A DNA stretch of 20,034 bases from DATBIO01 sp036556965 (GTDB lineage: Bacteria > Acidobacteriota > Vicinamibacteria > Fen-336): assembly GCA_036556965.1 (NCBI GenBank), contig DATBIO010000172.1, forward strand, positions 1 to 20,034, read 5' to 3'. This document shows positions 11,314 to 16,961 of this stretch, piece by piece (position 1 is the first letter of the stretch; the number at the start of each line of letters is the position of its first letter). The notes beneath the pieces were generated by a model. It had not been told where the DNA came from. It searched no databases and saw only the letters and a program-made list of their open reading frames with translations. The position numbers and the translations under genes were made by a program.

Positions 11314-11928
11314 ATGGGGGTGCTGGAGCGCAGGGAGCGCGAGCGCGAGGAGGTGCGGCGCAAGATCCTCGACGCGGCCCGCAGCCTCTTCACGCGCGAG
11401 GGCTACGAGAAGGTCACCATGCGCGCGATCGCGGAGGCCATCGAGTACTCCCCCACCACCATCTACAACCACTTCCGCGACAAGGACGCGCTGGTGGACA
11501 GCCTCTGCGAAGAGGACTTCGGCCGCCTCCTCGGCGCCCTGCAGAAGAGCCCCGCGCCCACGGACCCCGTGGAGTGGATCCGCGAGCTCGGGCGCGCGTA
11601 CTGCGCGTTCGGGCGCGCCTATCCCAACCACTACCGCTTCATGTTCATGACCCCGGGCAAGTTCCCCGACGACCACGAGCTCAGCATGCCGGGCCAGCGC
11701 GCGTTCGGCCTGCTGCTGGACGCCGTGCGCGAGGCGATCCGCCAGGGCGCCTTCGTGGCCGGCGACGCCCTCACCATGGCCCAGGTGCTCTGGTCCAGCA
11801 TCCACGGCGTGGTGGCGCTGCTGGTCACCTACAAGCCGGAGCAGTTCCCCCACGGCCCCGCCGCGGCCGACCTCGCAGAGCAGGTCTGCGCGAACGGCAT
11901 CCGCGGGTTCCTGGCCCGCGCGGAGTAG
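11314..11928 (+). CDS. TetR-family transcriptional regulator
   Basis: A 204-residue one-component regulator. An arginine/glutamate-rich N-terminal arm leads into the DNA-binding helix-turn-helix at about residues 12-60 (KILDAARSLFTREGYEKVTM, then SPTTIYNHFRDKDALV), typical of TetR. The C-terminal helical part (about 65-204) would bind a ligand and dimerise; it does not identify the ligand. ATG 11314 is chosen because AAGGAGG at 11299-11305 lies eight bases before it; an upstream GTG at 11287 has no such site and would place the ribosome site inside the gene. It is four bases from the permease gene, so it is probably co-transcribed with, and controls, the exporter. Confidence 0.9.
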   Translation: MGVLERREREREEVRRKILDAARSLFTREGYEKVTMRAIAEAIEYSPTTIYNHFRDKDALVDSLCEEDFGRLLGALQKSPAPTDPVEWIRELGRAYCAFGRAYPNHYRFMFMTPGKFPDDHELSMPGQRAFGLLLDAVREAIRQGAFVAGDALTMAQVLWSSIHGVVALLVTYKPEQFPHGPAAADLAEQVCANGIRGFLARAE

Positions 11929-11931
11929 GCC

Positions 11932-13056
11932 ATGGTCTCGCTGGCCCGCAAGAACCTGCTCCACGACCGCCTGCGCTTCGTCATCACGGTGGCGGGGGTG
12001 GCCTTCGCGGTGACCCTCGTCCTCGTGCAGGTAGGGCTCTTCATGGGCCTCCTCGACAAGGCCACCGTCACCATCCAGAACGCCAGGGCCGACATCTGGG
12101 TCACCTCCAAGCAGACGCCCAACGTGGACTTCGCCCACACCTTCCCCGAGACCACGGTCCTGCGCGTGCGCGGCGTGCCCGGCGTGGAGCGCGCGGACAA
12201 CCTCATCGTGGCCTTCATGAACATCCAGCTGCCCAGCGGGGCCGAGGAGGGTTGCCTGGTCTACGCCCTCCACGACTTCCCGGCCTGGAGCCTTCCCTGG
12301 GCGGTGGAGGAGGGCGACGTGCGCGACCTCCGGCGCGGGTTCTCCATCTTCATGGACCGCTCGGCGGAGCGGCGCTTCGGCCCCTTCGCGGTGGGCGAGC
12401 ACCGCGAGATCCTGGGCCGGCGCTTCCGCATCATCGGCTCCACGCGGGGGGCGGCCTCCTTCACCACCGCGCCCATCGTCTTCATGGACTACCGGCGCGC
12501 CCAGGAGCTGAACCAGACGCTGCAGCAGCGCACCAGCTACGTGCTGGTGAAGACGGCGCCGGGCGCCGACCCGGAGGCGGTGGCGGCGGAGATCCGGCGC
12601 ATCGCGCCCTTCAACGACGTCTACACCCGGTCGGAGTGGGCGGCCCGCTCCCGCAAGTACTGGGTCGTCTCCACGGGGCTGGGCATGAACATGGGCGTCA
12701 CCGTGTTCCTGGGCATCCTGGTGGGCATCGTGGTGGTGGCGCAGACCCTCTACACCTCCGCCGTCGAGCACGTGAAGGAGTTCGGCACGGTCAAGGCCAT
12801 CGGCGGCTCCAACCGCGACATCTACCGCATCCTCGGCGAGCAGGCCCTCATCGCCGCCGTGGCCGGCTTCGTGGTGGGCGGGCTCCTCTCCATGGCCATG
12901 CGCCCGGCCATGGCCAGGCTGCACCTGAGCGTGATGGTGTCGCCGCAGTTCGCGGCGGCGGTCTTCGTGGGCACGGTCCTCATGTGCCTGGGGGCGGCCA
13001 TGGTGTCCTTCCGCCGGGTGGCGGGCATCGACCCCGCCCTCGTCTTCCGGGCCTGA
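11932..13056 (+). CDS. ABC exporter permease, DevC/FtsX-MacB type
   Basis: A 374-residue inner-membrane permease with one N-terminal transmembrane segment (about 16-38), a periplasmic domain of about 200 residues, and three C-terminal segments (about 248-275, 303-325 and 339-362). This is the type VII (MacB/FtsX) arrangement. The N-terminus and periplasmic domain resemble DevC, which with DevA and DevB exports heterocyst glycolipids in cyanobacteria through a TolC-like channel. The sequence VEHVKEFGTVKAIGGSNRDI just after the second segment is the coupling region usual in this superfamily. It lies three bases after tetR and 15 before the ATPase gene. The cargo is unknown; lipids or small hydrophobic compounds are plausible. 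Confidence 0.85.
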   Translation: MVSLARKNLLHDRLRFVITVAGVAFAVTLVLVQVGLFMGLLDKATVTIQNARADIWVTSKQTPNVDFAHTFPETTVLRVRGVPGVERADNLIVAFMNIQLPSGAEEGCLVYALHDFPAWSLPWAVEEGDVRDLRRGFSIFMDRSAERRFGPFAVGEHREILGRRFRIIGSTRGAASFTTAPIVFMDYRRAQELNQTLQQRTSYVLVKTAPGADPEAVAAEIRRIAPFNDVYTRSEWAARSRKYWVVSTGLGMNMGVTVFLGILVGIVVVAQTLYTSAVEHVKEFGTVKAIGGSNRDIYRILGEQALIAAVAGFVVGGLLSMAMRPAMARLHLSVMVSPQFAAAVFVGTVLMCLGAAMVSFRRVAGIDPALVFRA

Positions 13057-13071
13057 GCGAGGGATCGGGCC

Positions 13072-13746
13072 ATGAGTGAGCGCGTGCTCGCGGTCGCGGA
13101 CGTGACCAAGACCTTCGAGGAGGGATCGCAGCGGGTGGAGGTGCTGCGCGGCATCTCCCTGGCCGTGGCCGGCGGCGAGGTGGTGGCCCTGGAAGGGCCC
13201 TCGGGCTCGGGCAAGACGACCCTGCTCTCCATCATGGGGTGCATCCTCACCCCCAGCTCGGGCTCCGTCGAGGTGGCGGGCCGCCGCGTGGACGGCCGCC
13301 CGCACGCCCTGCGCGAGGTGCGGCGCCGCTCCATCGGCTTCGTCTTCCAGCAGTACAACCTCTTCCCCGCCCTCACCGCGCTGGAGAACGTGGAGTACGC
13401 GCTGAACGTGAAGGGCCTGGAGGGCGAGCGCGCGCGGGCCGAGGCGGCGCGCGCCCTGGACCGCGTGGGCCTCGCCGACCGCCTGCACTTCCTCCCCCGG
13501 GACCTCTCCGGCGGCCAGAAGCAGCGCGTGGCCATCGCTCGCGCCCTCGCCGGCTCGCCCCCCGTCATCCTGGCCGACGAGCCCACCGCGAACCTCGACT
13601 CCGCGGTCGGGGCGCAGGTCCTGGAGCTGTTCCGCGCCCTGGCCGTGGACGACGGGCGCGGCGTGGTGGTGGTGACGCACGATCCCAAGGTGCGCGCCGT
13701 GGCCGACCGGGTCATCGGGATCCGGGACGGCCTCCTGGCCGCTTGA
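13072..13746 (+). CDS. ABC exporter ATP-binding protein, DevA/LolD/MacB family
   Basis: A 224-residue ATPase that would drive the DevC-like permease. It has Walker A GPSGSGKTT at 42-50, a Q-loop in VFQQYNLFPALT near 91-102, the signature LSGGQKQR from residue 145, Walker B VILADEP near 165-171 and the switch histidine His203 in VVTHDP. Every catalytic motif is intact. GAGGG about eight bases ahead of the ATG is the ribosome site. It sits between the permease and the fusion-protein genes with gaps of 15 and 14 bases, so the operon order is regulator, permease, ATPase, adaptor. Confidence 0.93.
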   Translation: MSERVLAVADVTKTFEEGSQRVEVLRGISLAVAGGEVVALEGPSGSGKTTLLSIMGCILTPSSGSVEVAGRRVDGRPHALREVRRRSIGFVFQQYNLFPALTALENVEYALNVKGLEGERARAEAARALDRVGLADRLHFLPRDLSGGQKQRVAIARALAGSPPVILADEPTANLDSAVGAQVLELFRALAVDDGRGVVVVTHDPKVRAVADRVIGIRDGLLAA

Positions 13747-13760
13747 CCGAGGCAACGACC

Positions 13761-14648
13761 ATGAACACGTCCAAGCTCCTCCTCGGCGCCGCCGTCGGCA
13801 GCGCCCTGCTCGTGGCCACCGTGCTGCAGGCGCGCCAGGCCGCCCTGGCCACCTCCCCCGCCGCCGCGGCTCCCGCCGCCGACGCGACGGCGTCCGGCCG
13901 CCTGGTCGCCGCCGAGGGACGCGTGGCCGCCTACCCGGGAGCGGAGGTCCTGGTCAGCGCCGAGCGGGGCGGGCGCCTGGTGCGGCTGGCCGTGGTGGAG
14001 GGCCAGGCCGTGCGGCGCGGCGAGCTGCTGGCCGAGATCGAGGGCGAGGAGCTGCGGGCGTCGCGCCGGGAAGCGGAGGCGCGCCTGGCCGAGGCGGAGG
14101 CGCAGGCCACCCTGGCCGCGGCGGAGCTGTCACGGCGCCGGCGGCTGGTGGAGGAGAGGATCCTGGCCCAGCAGGACCTCGACCAGGCCCGGCGCGACGT
14201 GGAGGTGGCGGCGGCCACCGCCGGGCGCGCGCGCGCCAGCATCGCCCTCTACGACGCGCAGCTGGCCAAGACCCGCGTGGTGTCGCCGCTCTCGGGCACG
14301 GTCATCGCGCGCCACGCGGACAGCGGCGAGACGGTGGAGACGGGCGACCCCGTGGTGACGGTGGCCGACCTCACGCGCGTGCGCGTGGAGGGCGAAGCGG
14401 ACGAGGCGGACGCGGGCCTCCTCGCCGTGGGACGGCCGGCGCGGGTGACCGCCCAGGGATGGCCGGGCCGCAGCTGGCGCGGCACCATCGAGGAGGTCTC
14501 GGACGCGGTCTCCGTGCGCCGGCTCAAGCCGCAGGATCCCGCGCGGCCCGCGGACACCCGGGTGGTCGGCCTCAAGGTGGCGCTGTTGGAGCCCACGCCC
14601 CTCAAGCTGGGCACCACGGTGGACCTGCGCATCGAAGCCGAGCCCTGA
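13761..14648 (+). CDS. HlyD/RND-type membrane fusion protein, DevB-like adaptor
   Basis: A 295-residue periplasmic adaptor that would bridge the permease to an outer-membrane channel. Residues about 5-22 form an uncleaved anchor or signal segment, followed by an alanine/proline-rich linker. A barrel-sandwich (lipoyl-like) hairpin is split around a coiled coil: first half near 60-97 (VSAERGGRLVRLAVVEGQAV), coiled coil near 95-160 rich in alanine, arginine and glutamate, second half near 170-200 (RVVSPLSGTVIARHADSGE). A beta-barrel domain follows. It is shorter than cyanobacterial DevB. GAGG lies eight bases before the ATG. No TolC-like gene is present, so the channel must be encoded elsewhere. 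Confidence 0.88.
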   Translation: MNTSKLLLGAAVGSALLVATVLQARQAALATSPAAAAPAADATASGRLVAAEGRVAAYPGAEVLVSAERGGRLVRLAVVEGQAVRRGELLAEIEGEELRASRREAEARLAEAEAQATLAAAELSRRRRLVEERILAQQDLDQARRDVEVAAATAGRARASIALYDAQLAKTRVVSPLSGTVIARHADSGETVETGDPVVTVADLTRVRVEGEADEADAGLLAVGRPARVTAQGWPGRSWRGTIEEVSDAVSVRRLKPQDPARPADTRVVGLKVALLEPTPLKLGTTVDLRIEAEP

Positions 14649-14679
14649 CGGCACCGCCCGCGGGGCACCGCGGACGGGA

Positions 14680-14695
14680 GGGGGCGGGAACCCCC
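14680..14695 (+). terminator. G/C hairpin after the exporter operon
   Basis: GGGGG, six bases, then CCCCC, 31 bases after the adaptor stop codon. It is a possible weak terminator in the 93-base gap between convergent genes. There is no T tract. Confidence 0.3.
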
Positions 14696-14722
14696 GGCGT
14701 CGGGCGAGAAGGGATCGGGGCG

Positions 14723-14738
14723 TCGGGCCGCGGCCCGA
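14723..14738. terminator. Palindrome just after the PAS-GGDEF gene
   Basis: A 16-base perfect palindrome, TCGGGCCGCGGCCCGA, three bases beyond the stop codon of the minus-strand gene. It can fold as a hairpin on either strand and sits in the convergent gap, so it may end both transcripts. There is no T tract. Confidence 0.4.
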
Positions 14739-14741
14739 GCC

Positions 14742-15836
14742 TCAGGCGCTGCGGCCCCTCTGCGAGCGCCGCCAGAGCACGACCTCGAAGCCGGTCACCT
14801 TGCTGCCCTTCACGGCGATGGTCGGCTCGTAGTGCGTGCGGAACTCGTCGCGGTCGAGGGCGCGGCGGAGCTCGGCCTCCATGCGCAGGAGGGCGAGGGC
14901 GCGGCTGTCCAGGGGGCCTTCGAAGACGTGACAGCGCCCGCGGCCCTTGGCCTTGGCCTCCAGCAGCGCGCTCTCCGCCTCGCGCATCAGGTCCTCGGAG
15001 CCCTGCCCCGCCCGCGCCATGGCCAGGCCCGCGCTGGCCTGCGGCACCACCTCCCGGCCGCCCACGGCGATGGGCCGGGCCAGGCAGGCCAGCACGCGCT
15101 CGGCTCCGCGCCGCGCGCTGCCGACGTCGGCCACCTCCTCGAGGAGCACGGTGAACTCGTCGCCCGCGAACCGGGCCAGGACGTCCCGCGAGCGGGTGAC
15201 GTCCTCCAGCCGCCGCCCCACCTCCGCCAGCACCTCGTCGCCGCCCACGCAGCCGAGGCTGTCGTTGATGGCCTTGAAGCCGTCGAGGTTCACCAGGAGC
15301 ACGGCACAGGACGGCCGCTCGGACGCGGACAGCACCTCGGCCAGCCGCTCGTGGAAGGCGGTGCGCGTGGGCAGGCCGGTCAGGCCGTCGCGCAGCGTCG
15401 AGCGGGACAGCTCCTCCTGGACGCGCCGCAGGACGGTCACGTCGAGGGCGGCCCCGATGGTCCCCGTGACCACCCCGTCCGCGTCCACGAACGGCTCGAC
15501 CTGGCAGGCGAACCAGCGGCCGAGCCAGGTGGCCTCGTACTCCGCCGCCTCGCCCTGGAGGGCGCGGCGGTGGGCCGCGAGGTGGACCTCGCGGTCGGGC
15601 ACGCAGTCGGCCAGGCGGCAGCCCACCAGGTGCTCGGGCCGCCGGTCGAGCCCTTCCAGGCCCGCCCCCAGGCAGGACGTGAGCCGGAGGTCGACGTCGG
15701 TGGACCAGACCAGGGTGGGCACGCGCCGGCCGAGGAGCCGCATGCGCGCCTCCGTCTGCTTGCGCGCCACCTCGGGGGCGGGACCGCTCGTCACCTCGGC
15801 GAGCGTCGCGATCACGTCGTGCCAGGCCGGCTTCAT
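14742..15836 (-). CDS. PAS-GGDEF protein with a truncated EAL stub
   Basis: A 364-residue cytoplasmic signalling protein. A PAS-like sensor (about 30-138; LVWSTDVDLRLTSCLG) is joined through the usual linker LRDGLTGLPTRTAFHERL to a GGDEF domain (about 148-308). The signature is AGDEF at 224-228, and RSRD at 215-218 is an inhibitory-site motif correctly placed five residues before it. Guanine-contacting Asn191 and Asp200 are kept. The first metal-ligand aspartate of DxDxF is Asn183, and the usual GH is GC, so activity is doubtful. Residues 317-356 (MEAELRRALDRDEF to GFEVVLW) match only the first 40 residues of an EAL domain. ATG 15836 has GGGAG nearby and follows the riboswitch. It either makes c-di-GMP weakly or binds it. 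Confidence 0.88.
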   Translation of the reverse strand: MKPAWHDVIATLAEVTSGPAPEVARKQTEARMRLLGRRVPTLVWSTDVDLRLTSCLGAGLEGLDRRPEHLVGCRLADCVPDREVHLAAHRRALQGEAAEYEATWLGRWFACQVEPFVDADGVVTGTIGAALDVTVLRRVQEELSRSTLRDGLTGLPTRTAFHERLAEVLSASERPSCAVLLVNLDGFKAINDSLGCVGGDEVLAEVGRRLEDVTRSRDVLARFAGDEFTVLLEEVADVGSARRGAERVLACLARPIAVGGREVVPQASAGLAMARAGQGSEDLMREAESALLEAKAKGRGRCHVFEGPLDSRALALLRMEAELRRALDRDEFRTHYEPTIAVKGSKVTGFEVVLWRRSQRGRSA

Positions 15837-15899
15837 TGATGGGCTCTCCCACCGCACCCGGAGGTGACCGTCGGCGGGGCGGGCGGCCGGGTAAACCGC
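15837..15899 (-). promoter_or_regulatory. Leader segment with ribosome site that may be sequestered
   Basis: The last part of the leader before the PAS-GGDEF start. The sequence CACC at about 15863 upstream of GGTGGGAG can pair its CACC with the GGTG next to the Shine-Dalgarno sequence (GGGAG about nine bases before the ATG). That would let upstream RNA folding control translation. This is a by-eye pairing, not a computed fold. Confidence 0.3.
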
Positions 15900-15916
15900 G
15901 AGCCCTCGTCGGGCTC
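15900..15916 (-). terminator. Hairpin in the riboswitch expression platform
   Basis: On the minus strand GAGCCC, loop GACGA, GGGCTC: a perfect 6-bp stem beginning 22 bases after the aptamer's 3' end. It is followed by GCGGTTT, a short T run. It may act as a regulated terminator or as an anti-sequester element of the upstream riboswitch. Confidence 0.4.
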
Positions 15917-15937
15917 CTGGCGGCTCGGCTGACCCTT

Positions 15938-16023
15938 CCTGCGCTTCCCGGTTGGCTGTTCCACGAGGGGGAGGGTCCCGTGGCTCTGCGTCCCCGGATC
16001 GCTCCGGGTTTGCTCTGAGCAGG
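15938..16023 (-). ncRNA. GEMM-I type cyclic-dinucleotide riboswitch aptamer
   Basis: On the minus strand this 86-base element carries the GEMM-I core in order. GAGCAAACC comes first, then stem P2 (CCCGGA, tetraloop GCGA, TCCGGG), then GGGACGCAGAGCCACGGG against the family's GGGACGCAAAGCC. Stem P3 is CACG/CGTG closed by GC/GC through ACAGC. Finally CGGGAAGCGCAGG supplies the 3' strand of P1. P1 pairs CCTG (16023-16020) with CAGG (15941-15938), and then CT with AG across a bulged CG holding the presumed ligand-binding cytosine. The base before GCAAACC, position 20 in Vc2 numbering, is A instead of the usual G. It lies 101 bases upstream of the PAS-GGDEF start. No clear promoter is seen, so it may be read from its own weak promoter or from the operon upstream. 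Confidence 0.75.
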
Positions 16024-16028
16024 AGCAT

Positions 16029-16048
16029 GCTCCGGCGACGGCCGGAGC
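16029..16048 (-). terminator. Perfect hairpin just upstream of the riboswitch
   Basis: GCTCCGGC, tetraloop, GCCGGAGC: an 8-bp perfect stem between the HD-protein stop codon and the riboswitch. It overlaps a 12-base palindrome, GGAGCATGCTCC (16022-16033), which reaches into the 5' strand of the aptamer's P1 stem. It may end the upstream transcript or interact with riboswitch folding. There is no T tract. Confidence 0.35.
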
Positions 16049-16105
16049 GGACGAGAATGCTACTCCTTCTGCCGCGTTTCTGTGAGCGCCGTCACCAGGG
16101 GGCCT

Positions 16106-16954
16106 CTAGCCCTCGCCGGGCTGGTCGGGGGCCTCGTGCTCCACCACGAAGACGTTGGCGTAGAGGTTCGCCTTCACCTGCTTGCCCGACTGCGTCAGCG
16201 ACAGGTAGGCGAGGGCGTCCTGGACGTACGGGTACACGCCCTTCCAGTAGAACTTCGGGTAGTTGGCGCGCAGGTCGCCCGGATGGCGGTAGCCCAGGCG
16301 CCCGTTGACGCCCGTTTCCTCGAACTCGAAGAACAGGGCGGGGATCTTCTTCAGGTAGCGCGGATCGCTGAGCTGGCCGATGAGGTCGGCCGCCCGCACC
16401 AGGGCGGGGAAGCTCACGGTGTCGGTGTCGTCGCCCTCCGCGGGCACGGGGAACCGCGTGGGCTCGATGTACCTCTTGACCAGCTCCACGTCGATGAGGC
16501 GGTGGTCCTTGAACCGCTCGTGCACGAAGAGCTTGCCGCGGTCCACGTGGTAGGGCGTGAGCCCGGCGTCGGTGGCCCCGGGGGGAAGGCGCACGGGGGG
16601 GGTGTCGAGCCCCGTCACGTACTGGCCGTGGGCGTCGCCCCGGCAGACGCCCTTGACGTAGCCGATGTCGTGGCAGAGGAGGGAGAGGCTGAAGTGCAGC
16701 CAGTCCTCGGCGGTGACGTGCCCCTCGCGGATGTGCTTGCCGCGCAGGATCTCCTGCCCCACCAGGGTGACGAGGATGGTGTGGTCCACGTTGTGGTACA
16801 GGGCGTCGCTGTTGGCGATGTTCTCGAGGGCCATGCTCCCGGCCCAGGCGATGATCTCGGCGTAGTCCGACTTGTGGCCCCCGTACATCCGCTCGTAGCC
16901 CTGCTGCAGGTGCTGGACGAAGGCCCCGATCTCGAGCTCGGTGATGTTGAACAT
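16106..16954 (-). CDS. HD-domain metal phosphohydrolase-like protein (Npun_R2479-like)
   Basis: A 282-residue soluble protein with an HD-type metal site: His54 and His58 in YHNVDHT, His95-Asp96 in LLCHDIGYV, and Asp190 in VRAADLIGQL. HD proteins of this layout hydrolyse phosphoesters, often nucleotides or cyclic nucleotides. It resembles the cyanobacterial Npun_R2479 group, whose substrate I do not know. The ATG lies seven bases after the stop of the adenylate cyclase gene, with AAGGG as ribosome site, so the two are co-transcribed. A role in breaking down the cyclase product is an attractive inference but not shown by the sequence; it could equally be a regulatory partner. Confidence 0.85.
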   Translation of the reverse strand: MFNITELEIGAFVQHLQQGYERMYGGHKSDYAEIIAWAGSMALENIANSDALYHNVDHTILVTLVGQEILRGKHIREGHVTAEDWLHFSLSLLCHDIGYVKGVCRGDAHGQYVTGLDTPPVRLPPGATDAGLTPYHVDRGKLFVHERFKDHRLIDVELVKRYIEPTRFPVPAEGDDTDTVSFPALVRAADLIGQLSDPRYLKKIPALFFEFEETGVNGRLGYRHPGDLRANYPKFYWKGVYPYVQDALAYLSLTQSGKQVKANLYANVFVVEHEAPDQPGEG

Positions 16955-16961
16955 CGCGCCC

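Noticed and set aside
14742..15836. GGDEF domain as a hybrid cGAMP synthase matching the A20 riboswitch.
   Set aside because: The position that is Ser in the Geobacter hybrid enzymes is Asp200 here, so the sequence does not support cGAMP synthesis by this protein.
15837..16028. A longer PAS-GGDEF start, in frame from 16028.
   Set aside because: It would translate through the riboswitch core. The added 64 residues are low-complexity and unlike any domain, and the ATG at 15836 has its own ribosome site.
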